A stretch of DNA of 20,270 nt, from assembly GCA_025355485.1 (NCBI GenBank), contig JANXZP010000014.1:1-20270 (forward strand), in the 5' to 3' direction. Positions 12,652 to 20,220 of the stretch are shown piece after piece (within the stretch, counting starts at the first letter, position 1; each line of letters begins with the position of its first letter). Under the pieces are notes generated by a model, which searched no databases, had not been told where the DNA came from, and was given only the letters and a program-made list of their open reading frames with translations. This DNA is from Pseudomonadota bacterium (GTDB lineage: Bacteria > Pseudomonadota > Gammaproteobacteria > Xanthomonadales > Xanthomonadaceae). The position numbers and the translations under genes were made by a program.

Positions 12652-15180
12652 ATGAACAAGACCACCTCGTCCCAGCAAGACGAATACCGGCAGGCGTTCC
12701 TGCGCCATCTGCCCAAGCGCATCGAGGCGATCGAAGGACGCATCCAGCGCTATCGGACCGAAGGCTGGGATGCGCCCGGGCTGTCGTTGCTCAACGACGA
12801 TGTGCAGCGCCTGGCCGGCGCCAGCGGCCGCTACGACTTGGTCGAGCCAAGCCAGCACCTGCTCTCGCTGGAGAACCTGCTCGGCGAACATGTCGCCCGC
12901 AAGACCCTGCCCAGCCGTCAGCAAAACGATCGCATGCTCGCGTTGATCGCGATGATCACCGCTTCGCTGGCGGTGCGTCCGGACGCCAACCGGCACGCCA
13001 CCCACAGCGAACCGGCGCCGGATCGCTACTGGCAGCGCTGGGTCGGCGATGCGACTGCGCCCGCTGCGGCAGCGGCGCCAATTGCATCCGCGGCGGGCGA
13101 GTCGGGCAAGGCACCGGTCTCGGCCAGCTCGCAGCGCATCTACCATCTCAACGACGGCAATCCGCTCGCGTTCGAGCTGGGGCAACGGCTGGAAACCGCC
13201 GGCTATCAGGTCGAACCGATCGACACCGCCGCCGAGCTGACCGAACTGCTGATGAGCCTGTCGCCGCAGATGGTGCTGGTGGATGCCTCGCACATGGCCG
13301 ATCTGGCCGCAGTCGGCGAAGCGCGACGCGCCGCCCAGTTGCAGGGGCACAACCGCATCAAGCTGGTCGCGATGGCGACCCAGGACAACCTGCAGGCGCG
13401 CCTGGATGCACGCCGCGCGGGCGCCGATGCGCTGCTGCTGCCGCCTTTCAACGCCACCGCCGCCTTGCAGCAATTGCAGGAGTTGCTCGCACCGGCGACC
13501 GAGGACAGCATCCGCGTGCTGATCGTCGAGGACGACCGTTCGCAGGCGCTGTTCGCGCAAAGCGTGCTCACCAACGCCGGCATGCAGGCGGTGGTCGAAC
13601 AGGATCCGATGCGCGTGCTCGATGCGCTCGAATCGCTGCATCCGGACCTGGTGCTGATGGATCTGCACATGCCGCAGGTCAACGGCGTCGAGCTAACCGC
13701 ACTGATCCGCGAGCATCCGGCGTTCGTGCAGACGCCGATCGTGTTCCTGTCGGGCGAGAGCGACCTGGAGCTGCGCTACGAAGCGATCGACGCGGGCGGC
13801 GACGATTTCCTGTCCAAGCCGATCCGCCCCAAGCACTTGATCGCCGCGGTGCAGAACCGCGTGCGCCGCGTGCGCACGCTGGCCCAGCAGGGCGGGGCGG
13901 CGCTCGGCGAACGCGACGAGGCGACTGGTCTGCATCGCCGCGCGTACGTGCTCGATCGCGTCAACGACGCGCTCGGCGCGACCTTCGATGAACCCCACGG
14001 CGGCGGCGGCGTGCTGTTCCTGGAAATCGACGGCGTCGCTGCGTTGCGCGACCGGCTCGGCCTGGCCGCGCTCGAACAACTGCTGGTCGCCGCCGGCCGC
14101 AAGCTCGCCGACGAGATCGGTGAATACCACGCGGCCGCGCGCATCAACGACGGCGCGTTCCTGGTTGTCGCTGCCGAACTCGACGATGCCGCGCTCGACG
14201 CGCTCGCGCTGCGGCTACGCAACCAGCTCATGCAGCATCCCTTCGCGGCCGGCGGCAAGGCGATGCGGCTGCGCGCCTCGGTCGGCATCTGCCCATTGCG
14301 CTACGGCTTCGGTGACGCCAGTTCGCTGCTCAACACTGCCGAACGCGCCTGCCGCGAGGCGCGCATCACCGATCGCGGCATCCACCGTCACGAACCACCC
14401 AAGTCGGCCGAGATCGACCAGGAATCGGCACTGATCGAACTGTTGCGCGAAGCCATCACGCGCCACGGTTTCGAGTTGATCTACCAACCGATCGTCGCCG
14501 TGCAAGGCGGCCAGGATGCGCAGTACCAGACCTTGTTGCGGCTGCGCGACAGCAACGGTCGACTGCATTCGGCAGGCGAGATCCTGCCGCTGGCCGAGCG
14601 CGCCGAACTCACCGCCGACATCGACCGCTGGGTGCTCGACCGCGCATTGACCGTGCTGCAACAACAGCGCGAGAACGGCCGCACGCTGCGGTTGTTCGTG
14701 CCGCAATCGATGACCACCTTCGCCACCATCGAACAGGCCGAATGGCTGCGCACCGAACTGGCCACGCACGGCGTGTCCGGCAGCGCGCTGGTGCTCGAAA
14801 GCCGGCTCGATGACAGCCTGCTCAACCCGCCGGTGCTGCAGAGTTTCGCCAGGGACGTGCGCGATGACGGCGTGCTGTTGTGCCTGGGCCAGTACGAGCA
14901 CACCGTCGAGGCCGATCGATTGCTCGACTCGATTCCACTGGGTTTCATCAAGCTCGCGCCGAAATACGTCGCCGCCAACGTGCCGCAGTCGCTGCGCGAC
15001 GAATTGCGGGTGGTCATCGACCGCGCGCACCGGCTCGAGGTGCAGGTGATCGGCCATCGCGTCGAGGACGCGCAATCGGCCGCGACGCTGTGGATGAGCG
15101 GGATCGATTACATCCAGGGCAACCTGGTACAAGGCGCCGCCGACGCGCTCGATTTCGATTTCAACGCCGCCGTGCTCTGA
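12652..15180 (+). CDS. Multidomain response regulator with degenerate GGDEF and EAL domains
   Basis: This is a soluble 842-residue protein. Residues about 10-105 resemble an HPt domain (VQRLAGASGRY), but the phosphorylatable His is Q52. A low-complexity Ala/Pro linker follows. REC1 (about 161-280) keeps D211 but has lost the acidic pair and the Lys (P264/P265). REC2 (about 288-405) is intact: E293/D294/D295, D337, S367, K389. The GGDEF domain (about 421-580) reads NDGAF (499-503) in place of GGDEF and has no RxxD inhibitory site. The EAL domain (about 591-835) has Q626 for the first catalytic Glu, P684 for the metal-binding Asn, no DDFGTG motif, and H802 for the Glu of AEGVE; K767, E805 and Q822 remain. 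Neither cyclase nor phosphodiesterase activity is expected. It may bind c-di-GMP or partner proteins when D337 is phosphorylated. The kinase gene follows after 14 bp. Confidence 0.88.
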   Translation: MNKTTSSQQDEYRQAFLRHLPKRIEAIEGRIQRYRTEGWDAPGLSLLNDDVQRLAGASGRYDLVEPSQHLLSLENLLGEHVARKTLPSRQQNDRMLALIAMITASLAVRPDANRHATHSEPAPDRYWQRWVGDATAPAAAAAPIASAAGESGKAPVSASSQRIYHLNDGNPLAFELGQRLETAGYQVEPIDTAAELTELLMSLSPQMVLVDASHMADLAAVGEARRAAQLQGHNRIKLVAMATQDNLQARLDARRAGADALLLPPFNATAALQQLQELLAPATEDSIRVLIVEDDRSQALFAQSVLTNAGMQAVVEQDPMRVLDALESLHPDLVLMDLHMPQVNGVELTALIREHPAFVQTPIVFLSGESDLELRYEAIDAGGDDFLSKPIRPKHLIAAVQNRVRRVRTLAQQGGAALGERDEATGLHRRAYVLDRVNDALGATFDEPHGGGGVLFLEIDGVAALRDRLGLAALEQLLVAAGRKLADEIGEYHAAARINDGAFLVVAAELDDAALDALALRLRNQLMQHPFAAGGKAMRLRASVGICPLRYGFGDASSLLNTAERACREARITDRGIHRHEPPKSAEIDQESALIELLREAITRHGFELIYQPIVAVQGGQDAQYQTLLRLRDSNGRLHSAGEILPLAERAELTADIDRWVLDRALTVLQQQRENGRTLRLFVPQSMTTFATIEQAEWLRTELATHGVSGSALVLESRLDDSLLNPPVLQSFARDVRDDGVLLCLGQYEHTVEADRLLDSIPLGFIKLAPKYVAANVPQSLRDELRVVIDRAHRLEVQVIGHRVEDAQSAATLWMSGIDYIQGNLVQGAADALDFDFNAAVL

Positions 15181-15194
15181 CCCGCGCGACCACG

Positions 15195-17675
15195 ATGGCC
15201 GACTCCCAAGCGACCATGCGGCTGTTGCGCTGGCTCAATGGCGCATGCACCGGCGGCGTTCTGCTCGCGCTGGCACTGGATCTGACCAATGTCGCCGGCC
15301 CGTGGATCTGGCTCGCGCTCGGACTGGCGCTGGCCGGGATGACCACGTTCCTGCTGGTGCTGCGGCTCATCCACCGGCAACTGCGCGACGTGTCCGACGC
15401 GGCCCGCAATGCGATCAACACCGCCAAGGTCGCGGTCGACCAGGCCGGCGCGCAATCGACCGAGTTCAACGCCCTGCGCGACGAGCTGGAAGAACACCGC
15501 CGGCTGCGACTCGAACTGCTCGACGCCAAACAGGCCGCCGAAGCGGCGATGCTGGCAAAGGGCGAATTCCTCGCCACGATGAGCCACGAGGTGCGCACGC
15601 CGTTGAACGGCATCATCCCGATGCTCGACCTGCTGCAATCCTCCAAGCTCGCGACCGACCAGCGCGAGATGCTCAACACCGCGTTGCAGTCCGCGCGCCA
15701 GTTGCTGCGGATCGTCGACGACATCCTCGATTACTCCAAGCTCGAAGCCAACCGCCTGCAACTTGAAACCGTCAGCCTCAACCTGCGCGAACTGCTCGAT
15801 TCGGTGATCCGCTTGCTCGAACGCCAGGCGCAGGCCAAAGGATTGCGCTTGGCGCTGCACATCGAACAGGACGTGCGCGCGTCGTTCCGCGGCGATCCGC
15901 TGCGCTTGCGGCAGGTCATCAGCAACCTGGTCAGCAACGCATTGAAATTCACCGAACGCGGTTCGGTTTCGGTGCATGTCACCCGCATCGGCGAAAGCCG
16001 TGCGCACCACCAGTTGCGGTTCGAGGTGCGCGATACCGGCGTGGGCATCTCGCCGGAAGCGGCGAGCAAGTTGTTCAGCGCGTTCTCCCAGGCCGATGCC
16101 TCGACCACGCGCCTGTATGGCGGCACCGGCCTGGGCCTGGCGATCTGCAAGCGGATCGTCGACCTGATGGGCGGACGCATCGGGGTGGAGTCCGAACTCG
16201 GCCGCGGCTCGGTGTTCTGGCTTGAGATCTCGATGCTCAAGGCCGCCAGCGAGATGGACGTCCCGCGCATCGACCTGCACGGCGCGCGCGCGCTGGTGCT
16301 GACCGCCGACGACGCGCTCAAGCGCAGGTTCGCGCGCGCACTGGAGCATTGGGGCGTGAAACCGGTGTACGTGGACAGCACCCATGACGCGCTCGGCAAA
16401 CTGCGCGGCGGCGTCACCGGCACGCCGCCGCGCGGCTTCGACCTGTTCATGGTCGACCTGACATCGATCAAGAACACCGTCATTGCGCTGCACCGGAACC
16501 TGGCCGCCATGGACAGCGCCGAGAACGTGCGCATCGTGCTGCTTGAAGGCGAGGATCCGGCGCCAGCGGACTTGCGCACGATGACCGGCACGATCCTGGT
16601 GCGGCGTTCGATCGGCGACGCGGAGTTGCGGGTCAAGCTGGTCGCGCTGCTCGCCGGCGAAGCCATGCAGCCGGCCGGGCAGGACACCCGCGCGCATGTC
16701 AACGTCGCCCCGGCGCCCGTGCCGGAGGTCGCGCTCGGACCGAACGGTCGGCCCCTCCCGCTCAAGGGCCAGTTGCTGCTGGTCGAGGACAACCCGGTCA
16801 ACCTGATGGTCGCACAACGCCTGATCACGCTGACGGGACTGCACTGCGATACCGCCGAAAACGGCGAGCAGGCACTGGAGAAACTCGAGCGCGGGCATTA
16901 CGACATCGTGCTGATGGATTGCCAGATGCCGGTCATGGACGGGTATTCGGCCACCCTCGCGTGGCGCGAGAACGAGGAACAGAACGGCTTGCGACGGATA
17001 CCGATCATCGCAATGACCGCCAACGCGATGGCGGGCGACCGGCAGAAATGCATCGATGCGGGCATGGACGATTACCTGTCCAAGCCGGTGTCGCGCGAAC
17101 TGCTGGAGAACACCTTGCGAAACTGGCTGCAACTCGCGAACAGCGAGCGTCGGACGGCCGATCGACGCCCCGAGATCAACCCGGTCGCGCCCATCAGGGA
17201 ATCAGCCCCTCCTCCGATTCCGGCCAAGGCTCCTGCGCTCGCACCGATTCCCATGCCCGCGCTCGCCGGCGCGACGCGCGCGCACGAACCCGCACATGCA
17301 GCGACTGCGATTTCGCCATTGCCCGAGAGCGCCGAGCCGACGCCTGCGCTGGATTCGGAGATCATCGAGGACTTGTGCACCGCGATGGGCGACCAGTTCG
17401 CCGAGCTCGTCCGCGTGTTCCTCGAAGATGCGCCCGGCCACCTCGCCAAGCTCGAGGCAGCCGTGGTGGTCGGCGACATCGATGGCCTGGTCGCACCGGC
17501 GCATGCGCTCAAGTCCTCCAGCGCCAACCTCGGCGCAATGCAGGTGTCGATGGCCGCCAAGCAGATCGAACACGGCGCGCGCGGCCGCAATCTCGCGCAT
17601 CCGATCAACGCAGTGACCCAGCTCAGCCTGGAATTCCAGCGCGCCGAAGCTGCGTTGCGCAGGCTGTTGCACTAG
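15195..17675 (+). CDS. Membrane-bound hybrid histidine kinase (HisKA-HATPase-REC-REC-HPt)
   Basis: This is an 826-residue inner-membrane kinase. Two membrane segments (about 17-33 and 36-58) are joined by only a few residues, so there is no periplasmic sensor. A coiled coil (about 65-120) leads to HisKA with the phospho-acceptor H131 in FLATMSHEVRTPLNG. The ATPase domain has NLVSNALKF (244-252), DTGVG (280-284) and GGTGLGLAI (309-317). REC1 (about 361-490) keeps an Asp (D421) but lacks the Ser/Thr and Lys. REC2 (about 525-640) is complete: E531, D532, D575, T608, K630. After a proline/alanine linker comes HPt (about 722-826) with H770 in AHALKSSSANLGA. The relay H131-D575-H770 is therefore intact, and the adjacent regulator's D337 is the obvious recipient. 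No ribosome site was seen; translation may be coupled to the preceding gene. Confidence 0.93.
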   Translation: MADSQATMRLLRWLNGACTGGVLLALALDLTNVAGPWIWLALGLALAGMTTFLLVLRLIHRQLRDVSDAARNAINTAKVAVDQAGAQSTEFNALRDELEEHRRLRLELLDAKQAAEAAMLAKGEFLATMSHEVRTPLNGIIPMLDLLQSSKLATDQREMLNTALQSARQLLRIVDDILDYSKLEANRLQLETVSLNLRELLDSVIRLLERQAQAKGLRLALHIEQDVRASFRGDPLRLRQVISNLVSNALKFTERGSVSVHVTRIGESRAHHQLRFEVRDTGVGISPEAASKLFSAFSQADASTTRLYGGTGLGLAICKRIVDLMGGRIGVESELGRGSVFWLEISMLKAASEMDVPRIDLHGARALVLTADDALKRRFARALEHWGVKPVYVDSTHDALGKLRGGVTGTPPRGFDLFMVDLTSIKNTVIALHRNLAAMDSAENVRIVLLEGEDPAPADLRTMTGTILVRRSIGDAELRVKLVALLAGEAMQPAGQDTRAHVNVAPAPVPEVALGPNGRPLPLKGQLLLVEDNPVNLMVAQRLITLTGLHCDTAENGEQALEKLERGHYDIVLMDCQMPVMDGYSATLAWRENEEQNGLRRIPIIAMTANAMAGDRQKCIDAGMDDYLSKPVSRELLENTLRNWLQLANSERRTADRRPEINPVAPIRESAPPPIPAKAPALAPIPMPALAGATRAHEPAHAATAISPLPESAEPTPALDSEIIEDLCTAMGDQFAELVRVFLEDAPGHLAKLEAAVVVGDIDGLVAPAHALKSSSANLGAMQVSMAAKQIEHGARGRNLAHPINAVTQLSLEFQRAEAALRRLLH

Positions 17676-17715
17676 GGCCTGTTAACGCTATCCGGGCAGA
17701 CTCCATGCCGCCGGA

Positions 17716-18276
17716 TCAGCGCCCGACCACCCGCAACGGATGGCGCGCATCGCGTTCGAGCCGCAGGGTCGGTTGCGCATCCACGATCGTCACCCCGATC
17801 GCCATCGCCTGCGCCTGCGGCGCCAGATGCACCAGCGCGCGCGCATACACGTGGCGCTTGAAGGTCACGACATGGTCGAGCGGATACCAGAAATCGACCC
17901 AGCGCCATTGGTCGAACTCGGGTTTCTCGGTGAGGTCCAGCCGCACGTCGTCGTCGCTCGCGAGCAACCGCAGCAGGAACCACACCTGCTTCTGGCCGAT
18001 GCATTGCGGCCTCTCATCGCGACGCGTACTGCGATACGGCAGCCGATAGCGCAACCATCCGGGCGTCGCGCCGAGCACTTCGACATGTTCGGGAAGCAAC
18101 CCGGTTTCCTCGCGCAACTCGCGATACATCGCTTCGAGCGGAGTCTCGTCGGTGTTCATCCCGCCCTGCGGGAACTGCCAGCCGTCGCGATGCACGCGCC
18201 TGGCCCAAAAAACACGACCGTCCTCGCGCATCAACACGATGCCGACGTTGGGCCGGTAACCGTCCGGATCGATCAC
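17716..18276 (-). CDS. rppH: RNA pyrophosphohydrolase RppH
   Basis: RppH removes pyrophosphate from the 5' end of mRNAs, which triggers decay by RNase E. The 186-residue protein starts VIDPDGYRPNVGIVL, matching the family N-terminus when a GTG at 18276 is used; a GGAG eight bases upstream supports this over an in-frame ATG at 18342. The Nudix box is GGMNTDETPLEAMYRELREETGL (38-60), preceded by WQFPQ. RppH-typical stretches are GQKQVWFLL and FDQWRWVDFWYPLDHVVTFKR. A C-terminal tail of about 25 residues (AIGVTIVDAQPTLRLERDARHPLRVVGR) goes slightly beyond the E. coli length of 176. It converges with the kinase gene, 40 bp apart, and its upstream side faces the tRNA gene. Confidence 0.95.
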   Translation of the reverse strand: MIDPDGYRPNVGIVLMREDGRVFWARRVHRDGWQFPQGGMNTDETPLEAMYRELREETGLLPEHVEVLGATPGWLRYRLPYRSTRRDERPQCIGQKQVWFLLRLLASDDDVRLDLTEKPEFDQWRWVDFWYPLDHVVTFKRHVYARALVHLAPQAQAMAIGVTIVDAQPTLRLERDARHPLRVVGR

Positions 18277-18462
18277 GGCACGGACTCCGAATGCTTCAAT
18301 GATCCGACTCTGCCACGCCTGCGGAAGCGCCACAAGACGCATGCATCCGGAATTGACTGGTGGGGTCGCGGCGTGGACAATGCGCGGCTCCCCCGACGCC
18401 GTGCAGACCCACCTGTCGGGCGCGGCGTCCATGCAAACGGTCGGGAGTACATTCGACGATTT

Positions 18463-18539
18463 GGCTATGTAGCTCAGCTGGTTAGAGCGTGGCACTCATA
18501 ATGCCGAGGTCGGTGGTTCGAGTCCACCCATAGCCACCA
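18463..18539 (+). tRNA. tRNA-Met (anticodon CAU), elongator type
   Basis: This is a complete 77-base cloverleaf. The acceptor stem GGCTATG pairs with CATAGCC, and discriminator A is followed by an encoded CCA. The D-arm is GCTC-AGCTGGTTA-GAGC, the anticodon stem GGCA/TGCC has loop CTCATAA (anticodon CAT), and the T-arm is GGTGG-TTCGAGT-CCACC. The first base pairs with the opposing base, so it is not the initiator type, and it closely resembles E. coli elongator tRNA-Met. A lysidine-modified tRNA-Ile2 shares the CAU anticodon but is less likely on this overall match. Confidence 0.96.
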
Positions 18540-18678
18540 TCGCAGCGGCCGCGCGATCCGCCGGCACGCTCATGCATTTTTCCGCCACGACGTCCGACTC
18601 TGTCGTGCGACAAGGCCGGATCCATCGTCCGCGAAGCCGTCAAGTAGTTTGTGCACGGCTCAGCGCCCGGCGTATCAG

Positions 18679-18707
18679 TTGGCGGCGCGGCTGACTTCCC
18701 GTACATT
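18679..18707 (+). promoter_or_regulatory. Promoter for the HU-like gene
   Basis: TTGGCG (18679-18684) and TACATT (18702-18707) are spaced 17 bp apart. The predicted start near 18714 gives a leader of about 48 bases ending in an AGGA ribosome site. Confidence 0.5.
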
Positions 18708-18761
18708 CGCCTTGCCGAGAGGCATGCGATCCATCCACTCATCCAAAAAAGCGAGGAATCC

Positions 18762-19142
18762 ATGGCGACGAAAAAGACAGCGAAAGGCAAGCCCGCCCCC
18801 AAGGCAGCAACCGGTTCGACGGCTGCCAAACCGATCAAGGACGCACTGGGCAAATCCGGTCTGGTCGCGCACATCGCAGAAGCGAGCGGCGTGGCAGCGA
18901 AAGATGTGCGTGCGGTGCTTGCCGCGCTGGAAGGCGCCGTGCATGGCTCCGTCCACAAGAAGGGAGCAGGCTCGTTCACCTTGCCAGGCCTACTGAAAAT
19001 TTCCGCAGTCAGCGTGCCGGCCAAGCCCAAGCGCAAGGGCATCAATCCGTTCACCAAGGAAGAACAGTGGTTCGCCGCCAAACCGGCCACGACCAAGGTG
19101 AAGATCCGTCCGCTGAAGAAGCTCAAGGACGCCGCTGCCTGA
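18762..19142 (+). CDS. HU/IHF-family DNA-binding protein with basic N-terminal tail
   Basis: This is a 126-residue nucleoid protein. Residues 1 to about 27 form a disordered Lys/Ala/Pro-rich tail (MATKKTAKGKPAPKAATGS), reminiscent of eukaryotic histone tails. The rest is an HU-type fold: a helical dimer part (about 28-65, LGKSGLVAHIAEASGVAAKDVRAVLAALEGAV) and the beta-arm (KGAGSFTLPGLLKI, then RKGINPFTKEEQWFAAKPA) with the DNA-intercalating proline in NPFT. The C-terminus KIRPLKKLKDAAA is basic. Tailed HU-like proteins of this kind are common in xanthomonads, so this is probably a paralogue alongside a standard HU elsewhere. The ATG at 18762 has an AGGA ribosome site; an upstream in-frame ATG at 18651 would add a non-basic stretch and overlap the promoter, so it is rejected. 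Confidence 0.9.
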   Translation: MATKKTAKGKPAPKAATGSTAAKPIKDALGKSGLVAHIAEASGVAAKDVRAVLAALEGAVHGSVHKKGAGSFTLPGLLKISAVSVPAKPKRKGINPFTKEEQWFAAKPATTKVKIRPLKKLKDAAA

Positions 19143-19205
19143 GATCGTTCAGGCGCAGGCGTACTGGACTACAGCGGATTTCACCGATACGCAGGTGAGG
19201 CGCGA

Positions 19206-19240
19206 CGGCGGCACCGCAGGCGGTTCTTGCGGTGTCGTCG
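19206..19240 (+). terminator. Long GC-rich hairpin between HU-like gene and queD
   Basis: A 13-bp stem (19206-19218 with 19228-19240, two G-T pairs) closes a 9-base loop. No T-run follows, so it may stop transcription only partly or protect the 3' end of the upstream message. It also contains the GTG at 19232 that could start an extended queD frame. Confidence 0.45.
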
Positions 19241-19276
19241 ATTACCGCACACGTGAGCCTCAACTGGACGTTCGAC

Positions 19277-19633
19277 ATGGATATCTTCAAGGTCTTTCGC
19301 ATCGAAGCCGCGCATCGCCTGCCGAACGTGCCCGACGGACACAAGTGCGCGCGCTTGCACGGGCACTCGTTCGCGGTGGAATTGCACGTGGCCGGCGAGC
19401 CTGATCCGCACACCGGATGGGTGATGGATTTCGCCGACATCAAGGCCGCGTTCGCACCGTTTTACGAGCAGCTCGATCACCACTATCTCAACGAGATCGA
19501 AGGGCTGGAGAACCCGACCAGCGAGCAGGTCGCGATCTGGATCTGGGAACACCTGAAGCCGGCGCTGCCGTTGTTGTCCGAAGTCGTCGTGCACGAAACC
19601 TGCACCTCGGGTTGCCGCTATCGCGGAGCATAA
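19277..19633 (+). CDS. queD: 6-carboxy-tetrahydropterin synthase QueD
   Basis: QueD converts dihydroneopterin triphosphate to 6-carboxy-tetrahydropterin, the second step towards queuosine in tRNA. The 118-residue protein (E. coli 121) is nearly consensus: FKVFRIEAAHRLPNVPDGHKCARLHGHSF with zinc ligands H13, H28 and H30 and catalytic C24; then GWVMDFADIK, LDHHYLN (D67, H68), GLENPTSE, and HETCTSGCRYRG with E107. The ATG at 19277 gives the family N-terminus. An in-frame GTG at 19232 would add 15 residues but sits inside a hairpin and lacks a ribosome site. A clear ribosome site is also missing at 19277. No other queuosine genes are in the window. Confidence 0.95.
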   Translation: MDIFKVFRIEAAHRLPNVPDGHKCARLHGHSFAVELHVAGEPDPHTGWVMDFADIKAAFAPFYEQLDHHYLNEIEGLENPTSEQVAIWIWEHLKPALPLLSEVVVHETCTSGCRYRGA

Positions 19634-19643
19634 TGACGCGGCG

Positions 19644-19674
19644 CGCCAAATCACGCTCTGGCGTTATTCATTTT
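19644..19674 (+). terminator. Weak intrinsic terminator after queD
   Basis: A short stem CGCCA (19644-19648) / TGGCG (19659-19663) with a 10-base loop is followed by the T-rich TTATTCATTTT, 10 bases after the queD stop. The stem is short, so termination may be inefficient. Confidence 0.4.
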
Positions 19675-19723
19675 AAAGATCAACTACTTATGAACAGGCC
19701 ATCCCTCGTTCAAAACAAATATG

Positions 19724-19752
19724 TTGCACCGCACCAAAAGCTCTGCTAGCAT
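19724..19752 (+). promoter_or_regulatory. Phasin gene promoter
   Basis: TTGCAC (19724-19729) and TAGCAT (19747-19752) are separated by exactly 17 bp, inside and after the most AT-rich intergenic stretch of the window (about 19664-19740). The start is predicted near 19759, with a ribosome site AGGAG at 19783-19787. Confidence 0.6.
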
Positions 19753-19794
19753 GCTCCCCACACTGGGCATCCCGCCCTTTTCAGGAGCAGGTCC

Positions 19795-20220
19795 ATGTAC
19801 GAGCAAATCCAGAGCCAGATGATCAACATGAGCAAGCAGTTCGCGAACGCCGCGCTGCAGGCCAACACCCTCGCCTTGCAGAACGCCGAGCGTCTGATCG
19901 GCCTGCAGTTCAAGACACTCGAAGAGCGCATCAACGCAAACGTCGCGTTTTTCGGCCAGGCTTCCGAGGCCCGTGACATCGAAGACATCAAGACGATCAT
20001 GCCGAAGGGCATGGAGCTCGCCAAGGAACACGCCGAGCGTTTCGCCGCCGTCGGTCAGGAAATGATCGCCAGCCAGCTCAAGACCAACCAGGCGATCGCC
20101 GAACTGGTCAAGGGTCAGGTCGAAGCCGCCAACGACGAACTGCGCAATGTCGCGACGCAGGCCGCCGAGATCGCCACCAAGAACGTGGACAAGGTCGTCA
20201 AGGCCGCTGCTCGCAAGTAA
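19795..20220 (+). CDS. Phasin family protein (PHA granule-associated)
   Basis: This 141-residue, cysteine-free, mostly helical amphipathic protein is typical of the Phasin_2 family. Such proteins coat polyhydroxyalkanoate granules and influence their size and number. It opens MYEQIQSQMINMSKQFANAALQANTLALQNAERLIGLQFKTLEERINANVAFFGQASEARDIEDIK, the family's N-terminal helix plus conserved AERLIGLQFKTLEE region. The C-terminal half is a heptad-like coiled coil (ELVKGQVEAANDELRNVATQAAEIATKNVDKVVK) ending in a basic AARK. The ATG at 19795 has an AGGAG site seven bases upstream. The gene appears monocistronic with its own promoter. No PHA synthase or depolymerase is in the window, so a role in carbon storage is inferred from family. 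Confidence 0.9.
   Translation: MYEQIQSQMINMSKQFANAALQANTLALQNAERLIGLQFKTLEERINANVAFFGQASEARDIEDIKTIMPKGMELAKEHAERFAAVGQEMIASQLKTNQAIAELVKGQVEAANDELRNVATQAAEIATKNVDKVVKAAARK

Noticed and set aside
11536..13668. A 710-codon reverse open frame across DUF4126, hemJ and the regulator gene.
   Set aside because: Its translation is compositionally odd and matches nothing, while the forward frames carry recognised families with good ribosome sites.
17740..18501. A forward open frame running over rppH into the tRNA.
   Set aside because: It is antisense to a strongly motif-supported rppH and ends inside a tRNA.
3007..18620. The 13-mer CGACAAGGCCGGA occurs at 3007-3019 and 18608-18620 and could hint at a dispersed repeat.
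   Set aside because: The flanks do not match, and a single shared 13-mer is expected by chance in 20 kb of GC-rich DNA.
18463..18760. A phage or island attachment site at the tRNA-Met 3' end.
   Set aside because: No repeat of the tRNA 3' end, integrase or foreign gene is present on either side within the window.
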